Assembly (NCBI RefSeq): GCF_002155145.1
Contig: NZ_CP021323.1
Location: forward strand, 1,984,001 to 2,048,000
Reading direction: 5' to 3'
DNA: 64,000 nucleotides
Origin: Kushneria konosiri
GTDB taxonomy: Bacteria; Pseudomonadota; Gammaproteobacteria; Pseudomonadales; Halomonadaceae
Shown here: in pieces, positions 53,615 through 64,000 of the stretch
How the letters are laid out: every line of letters starts with the position of its first letter
Numbering within the stretch: position 1 is the first letter of the stretch
The notes under the pieces: model-generated
Told to the model about the DNA's origin: nothing
The model's input: only the letters and a program-made list of their open reading frames with translations
Database searches by the model: none
Program-made: the position numbers and the translations under genes

Positions 53615-54715
53615 CTAGTGATAGCGCTCCTTCCACCGCTGCACCTTCACTTCACTCTTGAGGACATCCAGCACCTCGACCAGCACCTGTTCGAGCGCCT
53701 GATAGTCGCTGGCGCTGACGGGGACACTGCGATCAATGGTTCGATTGGCCAGCTCTTCGATCAGTGACCGGAAATCCGGGGAACGAATGCCGATCACGGC
53801 TTCGCGAATTAGTCGGCTGGCCACATCCGCCATCGCTTCATCCATGGCCTCCACCATCTGGGCGCCCAACGGTAAACGCTGCAGGCTGCGAACGGTCGGG
53901 TTTTCCGTAATGGCACGATGGACCAGGCCACTGACCCAGTCATTGATGTCCTCGCGGTGCTCGGCATAGCTTTCGCCCAGTATGCGCTGAATGCGGTGGG
54001 CCACATCATCGACAAGCTGCTGCTTGCGGGGCAGCAGAACCTCATCGGTTACGCGGCGTGAAATGTTGCCCTTGGAGAGAAAACCTTCCTGCACGTCAGT
54101 CAGCATTCTGACAATGACGCGGTCGGAGACCTCCTCGAGCACAATCTCGTAATACTTGTAGAAGAAACGGTAGATGCCCCAGGTGCGAATATCGATCAGA
54201 CGCGTGCGCTGCAACCGAACCAGAAGCCCGATGACACGCAGGACACGCAGCAGACGCAGCCCGCCGACCGGAATGCAGCCAAGTACGTCGTACCAGTGAA
54301 CGAACGGGTAGAAAAACCAGCGATGGTAACGCCTGTCCCAGATGGCAAACGCCCAGCCCATCAGTACGTCGAACACGAAGACCGCCACGAACCAGAGGTC
54401 GATGGTTTCAAAATTGGCATGCAGCCAGCCACCCCATTGCTCAAGCGTCGGCGAAATGGCCGAAAGCAGGTCACGAAAGGGGCCTGTCAGATACAGCGTG
54501 TCGAAAAGAATCAGCAGGAGACTGGTCGATACCAGTACCATGATGACCAGATCCCAGACGAGATAAAACCGCTCCAGCCAGAGCGGAATATCCCTTTTGG
54601 GCTCGTGCTTGTCCTCCTCGGGATCATCGCTGCGCGGCTGATCGGCCCAGCTGTTGGCCGGTGGATAACGATCGCGCGGGGTGTGATTGTCCGAGGGGGA
54701 ATCCTCTTGATGCAT
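53615..54715 (-). CDS. Membrane protein with a voltage-sensor-like (S1-S4) domain
   Basis: 366 aa; start has AAGGAGG 5 nt upstream. After a 45-residue acidic, polar N-terminus come four hydrophobic segments at about residues 46-74, 103-128, 135-155 and 158-175. The fourth carries regularly spaced arginines (GGLRLLRVLRVIGLLVRLQR), like the S4 helix of voltage-gated channels; the third has an Asp. No pore-loop or S5-S6 pair follows. Instead ~190 mostly helical, charged residues follow (RKQQLVDDVAHRIQRILGES). Related 'ion transporter'-type proteins exist in proteobacteria; the function is not known to me. Confidence 0.8.
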   Translation of the reverse strand: MHQEDSPSDNHTPRDRYPPANSWADQPRSDDPEEDKHEPKRDIPLWLERFYLVWDLVIMVLVSTSLLLILFDTLYLTGPFRDLLSAISPTLEQWGGWLHANFETIDLWFVAVFVFDVLMGWAFAIWDRRYHRWFFYPFVHWYDVLGCIPVGGLRLLRVLRVIGLLVRLQRTRLIDIRTWGIYRFFYKYYEIVLEEVSDRVIVRMLTDVQEGFLSKGNISRRVTDEVLLPRKQQLVDDVAHRIQRILGESYAEHREDINDWVSGLVHRAITENPTVRSLQRLPLGAQMVEAMDEAMADVASRLIREAVIGIRSPDFRSLIEELANRTIDRSVPVSASDYQALEQVLVEVLDVLKSEVKVQRWKERYH

Positions 54716-54821
54716 GTGTGCCTCCTTGCGTGAGAGGCTATCTCAGAGGCTTGAACGCCTCGCGTCAAGTCGCGGGCACTCAAGCCTCCGGCAGCATCCG
54801 GGGTTCAGGGTTCATGAAAGG

Positions 54822-55634
54822 TTATGGAGAGCGCGGCAGGTCACGCTTGTGCGCCGTACGCTCGAAGGTGCTGATAATGTGCTGCGCTGCTTCCTGATCG
54901 ATCTCCTTGCCTTCCAGGAAGTCATCGATCTGATCATAGCTGACGCCCAGCGCATCTTCATCGGTACGACCCGGCGAGAGGGATTCAAGATCAGCGGTCG
55001 GCACCTTGTTGACCAGCGACTCGGGGCCATCCAGCACGCTGAGCATGGCACGTACCCGGCGCTTGTTGAGGCCAAACAGTGGAGTGATATCGCAGGCGCC
55101 ATCACCATGCTTGGTGAAAAAGCCCATCACTGCCTCGGCGCCATGATCGGTGCCCACGACCAGACCGCCATGACGGCCGGCCACGGCATACTGCGCAATC
55201 ATGCGCGCACGCGCCTTGATATTGCCATGAATGAAATCGCGCTGGTGCTCGCTTTCAAATTCAAGGCCGCTCTTTTCGAGGCTTTCAAGCATGGCATCCG
55301 CCGAGGGCTTGATGTTCACATCCAGCTGCCTGTCTGCCCGGATGTAGTTGATGGCGGCCTGGGCATCGTCTTCATCATGCTGCTCGCCGTAGGGCAAGCG
55401 CATGGCATGGAACGTCGCGCTGCCCCCCTGTTCGCGAATTCGCTCGACGGCAAGCTGACACAGACGGCCCGTTGTAGTGGAGTCCACACCGCCGCTGATG
55501 CCCAGTACCAGCGCTTTGGCGCCGGTCTCTTTCAGATAGGCCGTCAGGAAGTCGATGCGTCGCTCCACTTCCTGTCGAGCGTCAAAGCGCTGTTCGATAT
55601 CGAGCGCGTCAATAATCTGCTGCTGGGTGGTCAT
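54822..55634 (-). CDS. nadE: NH3-dependent NAD+ synthetase
   Basis: 270 aa. The ATP-PPase P-loop is LGISGGVDSTTTG, and further conserved parts are NIKARARMIAQYAVAG, GTDHGAEAVMGFFTKHGDGACDITPL and LPTADLESLSPG-like PTADLESLSPGRTDEDALG. It makes NAD+ from nicotinate adenine dinucleotide, ammonia and ATP. It lacks a glutaminase domain, so it uses free ammonia. Monocistronic by layout. Confidence 0.95.
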   Translation of the reverse strand: MTTQQQIIDALDIEQRFDARQEVERRIDFLTAYLKETGAKALVLGISGGVDSTTTGRLCQLAVERIREQGGSATFHAMRLPYGEQHDEDDAQAAINYIRADRQLDVNIKPSADAMLESLEKSGLEFESEHQRDFIHGNIKARARMIAQYAVAGRHGGLVVGTDHGAEAVMGFFTKHGDGACDITPLFGLNKRRVRAMLSVLDGPESLVNKVPTADLESLSPGRTDEDALGVSYDQIDDFLEGKEIDQEAAQHIISTFERTAHKRDLPRSP

Positions 55635-55839
55635 GAGCGATCATCATCCTGCGTTCAGTGAATGTAGTAACTACCGACAGCGTAGCCGGAAATCAGCGCT
55701 GATAACATTTCGTCAGGCGTCGGCAGCGTCGTATCAGGTCTTTCCATGATAATGGCTGATGCATGAAAGCGCATGGCTTGCTGATGCACCATCAAGGCCC
55801 GCCTTTCGTGATCGGCAGGTGTCATGTGTGCGCAAGGTA

Positions 55840-56619
55840 TCAGCCCTGACTCTCGGGTGATGAGGGGAGAGACAGCACATGAACATTGTGCTGGTAAAAG
55901 GACGCCAGCATCTGCTCATTACTGGCATCGGTGATCAGTGTCCAGCCGGCGGGTAGTGGCGTCCAGTGCTGCTGGCTGGTGCGACCCAGCTTGGTGTGGT
56001 CGGCGATGACATAGCACCGGGCACTGCGCTGGATCATCAGCTCCTTGAGCCAGGCCTGTTCGGGGCTTGCCTCGCAGAGGCCCAGATCGGCGGTGACGCC
56101 ATCGGCGCTCATGAAGACACGATCGACCGATAGCCGTGTCAGCATGGCCTGCGCGGCAGGGCCCATGGTGGTCATGCTGGAGGGGCGCAGCTCGCCCCCC
56201 AGTATGGTCACTCGTCCCTCGGGAAGGTGCTCAAGTGCTGATAGCGCCGCCAGATTGTTGGTGATGACATGCAGGCCGCGTCGCTGGTGCAGTACGGCGG
56301 CCAGGGCTGCGGTAGTGGTACCGCCATCCAGCAGCAGGGTGTCGTTATCGTTGATCTGCTCAAGCGCCAGCGCGGCAAGGTGTGCCTTGATGTCTTCATG
56401 ACAGGACTGACGCTGGGCCAGCGTCAGCTCCGGTTCGCGCAGGCCGACATGGGCAGCACCCCCGTAGGTACGCACGATCAGCCCCTGCTCGGCCAGTGCC
56501 CCCAGATCTCGCCTGACCGTCGCTTCCGACACGCCAAAGTGAGCGCACAAGGTATCTACATCGGTCAGGCCGGAGAGTACGGCATCCAGCATGGCCTGGC
56601 GGCGTCGGGCGACTTTCAT
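55840..56619 (-). CDS. DeoR-family transcriptional regulator
   Basis: 259 aa from the ATG at 56619, which has GAGG upstream; a frame open to 56691 adds no family match. HTH DVDTLCAHFGVSEATVRRDLGAL near the N-terminus, then the DeoR-C sugar-phosphate sensor with LLDGGTTTAALAA, VFMSADGVT and the C-terminal VIADHTKLG. It probably represses a sugar or sugar-acid catabolic unit, and the kdgT-lar operon upstream on the same strand is the natural candidate. It is 140 nt downstream of larC. Confidence 0.88.
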   Translation of the reverse strand: MKVARRRQAMLDAVLSGLTDVDTLCAHFGVSEATVRRDLGALAEQGLIVRTYGGAAHVGLREPELTLAQRQSCHEDIKAHLAALALEQINDNDTLLLDGGTTTAALAAVLHQRRGLHVITNNLAALSALEHLPEGRVTILGGELRPSSMTTMGPAAQAMLTRLSVDRVFMSADGVTADLGLCEASPEQAWLKELMIQRSARCYVIADHTKLGRTSQQHWTPLPAGWTLITDASNEQMLASFYQHNVHVLSLPSSPESQG

Positions 56620-56759
56620 TTCTACCTCTTGTGGTGAGCGTGGGGATGATGATCCCTGGAGAAAAAGGGAGGCACGCCGACAGTATCGCATGTTGTCGGC
56701 GTTCAGGCCGCTCGGAGAAAGCTCAGAGGAGCCCCGTGCGGAATGTGACCTCTACAGGT

Positions 56760-58126
<1,367 letters not shown>

Positions 58127-58130
<4 letters not shown>

Positions 58131-58864
58131 GATCCTGATGATTCCCGTGATGAGGCAAACTGAAGTGGCGTGTCGTGCACACCCCGTGCCGCCAGACGCA
58201 GAATGCCGGCCGCCTGCCAGGCGGCGCCAAAGCCGTTGTCGATATTGACCACGCTCATGCCGGTAGCGCACGCCGACAGCATGCCCAGCAGTGCCGTCAC
58301 ACCCTGAAGACTGGCGCCATAGCCCACCGAGGTCGGTACCGCGATGACGGGGCTGTTGACCAGCCCGGTCACGACGCTGGGCAGCGCGCCTTCCATGCCG
58401 GCCACGACAATCAGGACATCGGCGCGGGTCAGTGCCTCGCGGTGTGCAAGAAGTCGATCGATACCGGCCACGCCCACATCGTTGAGCCGCGGGGCATGGA
58501 CGCCCAGCCACTCAAGCGTCTGCGCGGCTTCTTCCGCAACCGGCAGGTCTGAAGTGCCCGCGCAGATGACCGCGGCACTGCCGGGGAGCTGTTGTGGCGC
58601 CTGCCCCCACCAGAGCAGTCGACTGATGGGGTCGTAATGGCCTTCGGGGTGGTCCCGCAGCACTGTCTCGGCCTGCGTTTCATCCACACGAGTGACCAGT
58701 GCGCGCCGATGACGTGCCAGCAGTCGAGAAACAATGGCGCTGATCTGCTCGGCACGCTTGCCTTCACCAAAGACTACTTCCGGGACGCCGTTGCGGGCTT
58801 CGCGATCATGATCGACACGGGCAAACCCCAGATCGGAAATGGGCTCGGGAGAGCGTTCAGACAT
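58127..58864 (-). CDS. larB: Nickel-pincer cofactor biosynthesis protein LarB
   Basis: 245 aa. The C-terminal PurE-like domain carries [35 protein letters not shown] and the Cys-containing [18 protein letters not shown], the site at which LarB forms its covalent adduct. LarB carboxylates and hydrolyses nicotinic acid adenine dinucleotide to give the dicarboxy-pyridine mononucleotide. It overlaps larE by 8 nt and larC by 4 nt. Confidence 0.92.
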
Positions 58865-59765
58865 TGGGTATTTCCTTGTCGTTGCGCAATAGCCGGTTCA
58901 TGCTGCCGCTGCGATAGCCTGCCAGATCAAGCGTTACCCAGGCATAGCCCAGCCCGGTCAGCGTCTCGACCAGCCAGTCATGGTGTTCGAGCAGACGCGG
59001 CATCTCTTCAGGCGTGACTTCAATGCGTGCCAGCTCGCCGTGATGGCGCACCCGTAGCTGCGTCACCCCCAGTCGGCGTATGCGGCGCTCGGCCTCGGCA
59101 ATGCGCTCGAGCTTTTCAAGCGTAATGCGCTCGCCATAGGCCACGCGCGAGGAAAGACAGGCCAGCGACGGTTTGTTCCAGTTGGGCAGCCCCATCGCCT
59201 GGGAGAGTTCACGAATCTCGGCCTTGTAGAGGCCGGCTTCATGCAGAGGGCCGCGCACGCCGTACTCACGGGCTGCCACGGTGCCCGGGCGGTGCTCACC
59301 ATCATCGTCGGCAATCAGGCCGAACACGATATTGTGAAAGCCTGCCTCGACCATGATGGGCGCCAGATGAGTAAACAGTCCCGTCTTGCAGTAGTAGCAG
59401 CGCTGGGCATCGTTATCGGCATAGCCGGGGATGGCAATCTCGGAGGTTTCGATGACCCGGTGCGGTGCTTCCAGCCGTTCGGCCAGTGAGCGGGCAGCAT
59501 CGAGTTCCTCGAAAGGATAGGATTCGGAATCGGCCGTGACCGCCAGTACCCGGTCCTTGCCCAGGGTGTCCAGTGCCACGGCCAGTAGAAAGGTGCTGTC
59601 CACACCGCCCGAGAAGGCGACGACCACGTCACCCATCTTTCTCAGTATGTCGCGCAGTGCTTCCAGCTTTTGATCCAGAGCCTGTCCGTGACTGACGTGA
59701 TGTTCGAGCTCCGGGCCTGCCAGGGCGGTATCGGGTCCCTGGCGTGTAATCAGCGAATCGCTCAT
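58857..59765 (-). CDS. larE: Nickel-pincer cofactor sulfur-insertion protein LarE
   Basis: 302 aa ATP-PPase: [19 protein letters not shown] (P-loop), [17 protein letters not shown] and [14 protein letters not shown]. LarE adds the pincer sulfurs. A Cys in [18 protein letters not shown] lies where the family's sulfur donor Cys is expected, so the single-Cys (sacrificial) type is likely; this is tentative. The gene sits between larA and larB, with an 8-nt overlap to larB. Confidence 0.92.
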   Translation of the reverse strand: MSDSLITRQGPDTALAGPELEHHVSHGQALDQKLEALRDILRKMGDVVVAFSGGVDSTFLLAVALDTLGKDRVLAVTADSESYPFEELDAARSLAERLEAPHRVIETSEIAIPGYADNDAQRCYYCKTGLFTHLAPIMVEAGFHNIVFGLIADDDGEHRPGTVAAREYGVRGPLHEAGLYKAEIRELSQAMGLPNWNKPSLACLSSRVAYGERITLEKLERIAEAERRIRRLGVTQLRVRHHGELARIEVTPEEMPRLLEHHDWLVETLTGLGYAWVTLDLAGYRSGSMNRLLRNDKEIPNV

Positions 59766-59785
59766 GTCACTCTCCTGACGTCCAT

Positions 59786-61057
59786 TCAGGCATTGTCTTC
59801 ATCCACATAGGGTACCGTCAGAGGGCCCAGCGGCATGACGGCCACGCGCATGTGATCGCCATAACGTTCTTTCAGAGCCGTGAGGGTGCCTTCAATATCA
59901 TGGACCGGCGTCATCATGGCCAGGCGCGTCTGGTCATCGTTGAGGGTTGAGTAGAGCATGACATCTGCCCAGCACTGGATGACGGCCTGCTTTTGTACCT
60001 GCCACTGATCAAGCATGCTGAATTCGGGGTTTTCGATCATCTCCAGAAGCGCTTGAGGCGAGTCGGCCATGCCGAGTATCTCGGCAAAGCGACCGTGATC
60101 GGGCAGGCCATCCGAACATTCGGCCGCCATGAGAATGGTGCCCCCTTCCCGAACGATCTTGTGCGCTGCGCTCATTCCCTTGACGGCCTGATACAGGTTT
60201 TGATCCAGCGGATAGCCGGAATTACCCGTAATGACAACATCAAAGCGCTCATCGCAACGCACCATGGCGTGCTTGAGCTCATGTTCGCAGCCCAGGCGGT
60301 GCGCCTTTGTCATGTCGCCGGCAAAGACTTTCGTGATGGCCTTGTCGCGGTTGAGCGTGACGTTGAGCATGAAATGTGGCGGACACAGCGCATTGATTTC
60401 GCGCGTCATGGCCTGCAGCGGGTTGTCTTCCATATTGCCCCAGGTCGAGCGAGGGTCACCGATCATGCGGGCATTGTGAAAGGTCAGGATGGTCTCAAGG
60501 CCTGCGATACCGGGCATGATGCCCTTGGGGCCGCCCGAGAAGCCGGCAAAGAAGTGCGGCTCGATAAAACCGGTAACGATACGAAAATCGGCCTCGACAT
60601 AGCGCTTGTTGAGCCATGACGGACAGCCGAAGCTGTTGTCGCCCACATTGACCAGCTCATCGTAGCGGTCACAGTGATTGTTGATGATCTCGATGTGATC
60701 CACCACCCAGTCACCCAGCATGGTGCGCAGTTCTGCCTCGGTCTGATCGCGATGGGTGCCGGTGCCGTTGATGATGACAAACTGCTCGTGAGGGACGTGC
60801 TCTAACGCCTCGATCAGAAGCGGCACCAGAATGTGATTGGGCGTGGGGCGGGTAATGTCGCTGATGACGATCGCCACTCGATCCGTGGCGTTCACCATTT
60901 GCGACAGGGGCGGCGTCTCGATGGGCGCAGCAAGGGCGTCGCGAACGGCCTGTTGCGGTGACTCAAGGGCCGGTTGCTCCGGCGGTGTCACGATAAAGGC
61001 ATCGTCAGGCACGTCGAGTGTCAGCTCGCCCCGGCCGTACAGTAGTGAGGTTTTCAT
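59786..61057 (-). CDS. larA: LarA-family nickel-dependent racemase/epimerase
   Basis: 423 aa from the ATG at 61057 (GGGAG upstream). The catalytic and cofactor residues of LarA are present at a constant six-residue offset: Arg70 (DITRPTP), His102 (GTHRD), His168 (IEPHFF), Lys178 (GGPKGI) and His194 (FHNARM). LarA family members racemise lactate, malate or other 2-hydroxyacids, and some epimerise gluconate at C2. Co-transcription with a 2-keto-3-deoxygluconate-type permease points to a sugar acid; lactate cannot be excluded. The cofactor genes follow directly. Confidence 0.9.
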   Translation of the reverse strand: MKTSLLYGRGELTLDVPDDAFIVTPPEQPALESPQQAVRDALAAPIETPPLSQMVNATDRVAIVISDITRPTPNHILVPLLIEALEHVPHEQFVIINGTGTHRDQTEAELRTMLGDWVVDHIEIINNHCDRYDELVNVGDNSFGCPSWLNKRYVEADFRIVTGFIEPHFFAGFSGGPKGIMPGIAGLETILTFHNARMIGDPRSTWGNMEDNPLQAMTREINALCPPHFMLNVTLNRDKAITKVFAGDMTKAHRLGCEHELKHAMVRCDERFDVVITGNSGYPLDQNLYQAVKGMSAAHKIVREGGTILMAAECSDGLPDHGRFAEILGMADSPQALLEMIENPEFSMLDQWQVQKQAVIQCWADVMLYSTLNDDQTRLAMMTPVHDIEGTLTALKERYGDHMRVAVMPLGPLTVPYVDEDNA

Positions 61058-61073
61058 GGGCGCTCCCGGCAGA

Positions 61074-61098
61074 GTGCCGGCACACAGGGTGCCGGCAC
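61074..61098. repeat. Two 10-bp palindromes between kdgT and larA
   Basis: GTGCCGGCAC occurs at 61074-61083 and 61089-61098, each a perfect palindrome, centres 15 bp apart. They lie 17-41 nt upstream of larA. They may form alternative hairpins in the transcript or be protein sites; the function is unknown. Confidence 0.7.
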
Positions 61099-61135
61099 GG
61101 GTGGTCACGGATGTGATGAGGGTAATCAGACTAGC

Positions 61136-62263
61136 TTACGCGCCCGGGCTGGAAGAGGCATCTGCCTGTCTGGCAGCCCGTGCCGGTTCGTCCTCCAGTG
61201 TGCCATCAATGCCATGACGGCGCTGCCATCGGTCAATGATGATGACCGCGGCAGGCCCAAGAATGGCCGTGGTCAGAGTGGCAATCGAGATCTGTGAGGT
61301 GGCAATGTTGACCAGGTCCTGATAGCTCTGAGCCTCGGCCGCACTCATCATCCCGGAGCTCGCGGCCACGGCAGCGGCGGCGGCAATCGCTGCCGGCGTA
61401 CCCGCTGCATTGCCGGCCGTGGTGGCCTCGGAGACCGGGGCAATGACGCTGCGCTCACGAAACACCTTGAAGATCAGAATGCCGGCAGCGCCGGTGAGTA
61501 CCGTGGTCATCACGCCCAGCAAGAGCCCCGCACCCACAACCTGCGGGTTGAAGAACACGGCCAGGTTCATGTTGGCACCAAGCGCGAAGGCAAAAAAGGG
61601 CACCGGCAGGATTTCGCCAGGTTTGAGAAAGGTGCGGATGTCTTCATCCAGGTTGCCCAGCAGCATGCCCAGCGCAATCGGCAGCAGTACGGCAATAAAG
61701 GCAATCATGGGGAACTGCGACCCCAGCAGTCCCAGTGACATGAGCGTGAAAAAGGGGCCATCGTTGAGCGAAAGGATCGCCACGGCGCCGGTATCGGAGC
61801 GATTGCCGTACTGGCTGGTCAGTGCCGCATACATGCCGCCGTTACCATTGGTCATGGCCGCGATGATGGCCACCGTTGAAAGCCCCAGAAGGCCGTTGAT
61901 GGGGTCAAACAAAAAGCCCAGAGCCAGCCCGACAGCCAGGCCGGTCAGGTACTTGGCACTGACCAGCAGTACACCCTTCTTGAGTGCTTTTCCGCCGACG
62001 CGCAGGTTCATCTGACTTCCCGAGCAAAACAGAAACAGTGCAATCAGGACCAGAGCGCCGTCCTTGAAAAGTTCCTGGGAGAAGCCGCCGATACGTAAAA
62101 ATTCGTAGTTTCCACTGTCGGTCTGGCCGGCCCCCAACCATTGCAGAACCGCGGTGATCCAGGGCAGATGCAGTTGATCGATGGTATTCAGCGTCGCGCC
62201 AAGAATCAGCGGCACGACCATAAGGCCCCCTGGAACCTTCTGCACCGTGGCAAGTAAACGCAT
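61136..62263 (-). CDS. kdgT: 2-keto-3-deoxygluconate-type permease (KdgT family)
   Basis: 375 aa from the ATG at 62263; the frame's extension to 62296 is unlikely. About ten hydrophobic helices with MVVPLILGATLNT, FCSGSQMNLRVGGKALKKG, AAMTNGNGGMYAALTSQYG and LPVPFFAFALGANMNL, and an Ala-rich segment (GTPAAIAAAAAVAA). It imports 2-keto-3-deoxygluconate or a similar sugar acid with protons. E. coli KdgT has about 327 aa; the excess here is mainly C-terminal (about 35 residues, polar). It heads the larA-larE-larB-larC operon. Confidence 0.88.
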   Translation of the reverse strand: MRLLATVQKVPGGLMVVPLILGATLNTIDQLHLPWITAVLQWLGAGQTDSGNYEFLRIGGFSQELFKDGALVLIALFLFCSGSQMNLRVGGKALKKGVLLVSAKYLTGLAVGLALGFLFDPINGLLGLSTVAIIAAMTNGNGGMYAALTSQYGNRSDTGAVAILSLNDGPFFTLMSLGLLGSQFPMIAFIAVLLPIALGMLLGNLDEDIRTFLKPGEILPVPFFAFALGANMNLAVFFNPQVVGAGLLLGVMTTVLTGAAGILIFKVFRERSVIAPVSEATTAGNAAGTPAAIAAAAAVAASSGMMSAAEAQSYQDLVNIATSQISIATLTTAILGPAAVIIIDRWQRRHGIDGTLEDEPARAARQADASSSPGA

Positions 62264-62336
62264 AAGCCTGTGTCTCCCGCTGACCGTAATCGACACCTGC
62301 AGAATGCAGATGAGATGATTGGAACGAGAGAAAAAA

Positions 62337-62351
62337 TGATCGAATCGATCA
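62337..62351. promoter_or_regulatory. 15-bp palindrome upstream of kdgT
   Basis: TGATCGA-A-TCGATCA is a perfect 7-bp inverted repeat, 74 nt upstream of the kdgT start. A likely operator for a regulator of the kdgT-lar operon, perhaps the DeoR protein encoded past larC; no proof. Confidence 0.6.
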
Positions 62352-62498
62352 CGATGAGCAATGCGACCAACGTGGCATGTCCTGTCGATATGCCTCGCTT
62401 TTGTCGATGGGCCGGTGATTCAAGAGACAGTTATCAGTGCGCCTCTACGACCAAAGAGAGAGGGGCGTATTCCGGCTCGACAGGAGTGTTCGGGCAAA

Positions 62499-64000
62499 TC
62501 AGGTGGATATCAGGGCATCATCAAACTGGTGTACGCGGCCGCGTCCGGCATGCTTGGCGCTATACAGTGCACGGTCTGCCAGTTCGATCAGGGCGTTCAT
62601 GTCATGGCCCTGGCGGGGGGCCTCGACCAGTCCGGCTGAAAACGTAAGATGACTGATTCGATCATCTCCGGCCTGCATGGACCATTGACCAAACTGCTCG
62701 AGCACCTCACTGAGCCGTATCATGGCAATGGCGGCAGAGGCGCCCGGCAGGACCACAATGAACTCTTCGCCACCATAGCGACAGGCGATGTCCGTGGCAC
62801 GTAGCCGCTGGGTCAGAATGTCGCCGAGTGCGACGAGGACCTGGTCGCCGGCATCGTGACCCCAGGTGTCGTTGAGTCGCTTGAAGTGATCCAGATCCAG
62901 CAGTGCCAGCGAGACCGGCGACGCCGCGCTGGCGCCTGCAAGCAGGTCGGGGAGTGTCTCGTTGAGATAGCGTCGGTTATAAAGTCCGGTCAAGGCATCC
63001 CGGTAGGCGTGATTGGTCAGCTGAGTGCGCAGACGCAGATTGATCAACATCAGTGTCAGAATTCGGGCCGTTTCATCGGTCATGCGTTCAAGACGATGAC
63101 GGTCTTCGTCGTCCAGTGGCTCCGCTTGCAGGGTCATGCGCCCCAGTGCGCCAGTGGTGGTCGTCAGGCGCTGGCGGTATTCAAATGCAGGGTGTCTGGC
63201 CAGAGTGCCTCCCCAGGTAATGCAGTGCGCCTGACCCAGCTCCTCGATGCGCAGGGCCAGTTCGCCACGAGTGTCAGGAAAGCATTGGGGTAGATGTTCC
63301 TCCAGCAGCGGGATGACGCCGACAATGTCATTGAGCTCAAACAGTCGTGTGCTCAGCTCATTGAGATGCTGTCGATGCAGGCCGTCACGAGAGAGGCGCT
63401 GATTCAGCAGCACCAGACCCTGTTCAGCCTCCTTGCGCGCCGTGATGTCATGCACCATTTCATAAATCAGCGTCCTTCCGCCGATGACAATAGAGGCCAC
63501 AAACACTTCCACATCGCGGATGGTGCCATCGGCCAGACGGTGACGGGTCTCGAAATGCCCTTCCCGTTTCAGCAGTGTCAGTCGGGCGCGCTCCTGACGG
63601 GTTTCATGAGGCGTCAGTGAAATGTCAGCCATGGTCATCGTCTTGAGCGTATCCAGCGAATGGCCGTAATAGTCGCTGGCCGCCGCATTGGCATCTGTTA
63701 CGGCACCACTGACCGGGTCAATGAGCAGTTTGATGGCATTGCCGCTTTCAAAGGTACTGCGATAAAGCCCGGCGTTTTCAATCAACAGTTCGGTCGCCTG
63801 TCTACGGGCGCTGATGTCCTCGATCAACAGAAGGTACATGTCTTCTTCAGGCAGCGATGAGATGACCCATTCGGTCCACAGTGACTGTTCGGTTCGATCA
63901 TGGCCACAAAGGCTCATGCGCAGCTCGTGTTGCCAGATCGATTCGCGACTTGCCGTATCACCTTGTTGCTGCCATTCCTGCCAGTATTGCAGAGCTTCCG
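62499..64000 (-). CDS. PAS-GGDEF diguanylate cyclase, partial
   Basis: The frame is open beyond the ATG at 63917 to the right edge, and residues there (LRMSLCGHDRTEQS) read as the C-terminal part of a PAS domain, so the true start is outside. About 500 residues are seen: the tail of one PAS domain, a second PAS/PAC (STFESGNAIKLLID and DGTIRDVEVFVASIV), a GAF-like linker, then GGDEF with LLDLDHFKRLNDTWGHDAG, RYGGEEFIVVL and an RATD inhibitory site five residues before GGEEF. It makes c-di-GMP and can be product-inhibited. Confidence 0.92.
   Translation of the reverse strand, partial: EALQYWQEWQQQGDTASRESIWQHELRMSLCGHDRTEQSLWTEWVISSLPEEDMYLLLIEDISARRQATELLIENAGLYRSTFESGNAIKLLIDPVSGAVTDANAAASDYYGHSLDTLKTMTMADISLTPHETRQERARLTLLKREGHFETRHRLADGTIRDVEVFVASIVIGGRTLIYEMVHDITARKEAEQGLVLLNQRLSRDGLHRQHLNELSTRLFELNDIVGVIPLLEEHLPQCFPDTRGELALRIEELGQAHCITWGGTLARHPAFEYRQRLTTTTGALGRMTLQAEPLDDEDRHRLERMTDETARILTLMLINLRLRTQLTNHAYRDALTGLYNRRYLNETLPDLLAGASAASPVSLALLDLDHFKRLNDTWGHDAGDQVLVALGDILTQRLRATDIACRYGGEEFIVVLPGASAAIAMIRLSEVLEQFGQWSMQAGDDRISHLTFSAGLVEAPRQGHDMNALIELADRALYSAKHAGRGRVHQFDDALIST

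Noticed and set aside
58131-58511. N-terminal extension of LarC to 58511
   Set aside because: It reads larB in a wrong frame; the family start [11 protein letters not shown] is at 58130.

Overview
The window is 64 kb of GC-rich, gene-dense chromosome from a gammaproteobacterium. Its gene mix suggests the Halomonadaceae (Halomonas, Kushneria, Chromohalobacter): TRAP permeases, a CPA1 Na+/H+ exchanger, entericidin, RmuC, HpxO-type urate oxidation, and a citrate-hydroxamate siderophore operon. The taxonomic placement is an inference from content only. I saw no rRNA, tRNA, CRISPR array, transposase or phage gene. Small tandem repeats are the only sign of recent rearrangement.

1-11 kb is housekeeping and transport. 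It holds a TRAP permease pair (the large subunit runs off the left edge), a CPA1 exchanger, two tandem PfpI/DJ-1 paralogs, an aldo/keto reductase whose 3' end is repeated in a 57-bp tandem array, rmuC with a triplicated start region, glycerate kinase, two lipoproteins, a HIT protein and entericidin. 11-26.8 kb is an iron island with three Fur-like boxes: a TonB-dependent receptor, a 2,3-dihydroxybenzoate (DHB) operon (entC-entE-entB-SIP-entA) and, divergent from it, an aerobactin-type operon in the order iucA-iucB-iucC-iucD, followed by a FhuF-like reductase. No NRPS that could use DHB is present.

26.8-34.2 kb carries a HAD phosphatase, a LysR regulator, fdhD, an FdhF/YdeP molybdoenzyme with a small putative regulator, a secreted amidase and an I78-type inhibitor lipoprotein. 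34.2-43.6 kb is a complete purine-to-allantoin module: uraD, uraH, xdhC-xdhB-xdhA, a RutR-like TetR regulator, hpxO and an NCS2 permease. Two RutR-type palindromes lie in front of xdhA and the permease. Together the genes import a purine or xanthine and oxidise it through urate, 5-hydroxyisourate and OHCU to allantoin.

43.7-56.6 kb holds an EAL-HDOD protein, a GST, a second YdeP-like enzyme, an EmrB/EmrA/NodT tripartite pump, cytochrome b561, a protein with a voltage-sensor-like membrane domain, nadE and a DeoR regulator. 56.7-62.3 kb is a nickel-pincer operon (kdgT-larA-larE-larB-larC). It pairs a sugar-acid permease with a LarA racemase/epimerase and all three cofactor genes; LarC has an extraordinary His-Asp repeat. 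The right edge cuts a PAS-GGDEF diguanylate cyclase.

Functions are assigned from recognised motifs and family knowledge; no searches were run. Start codons were chosen from visible ribosome-binding sites where possible.
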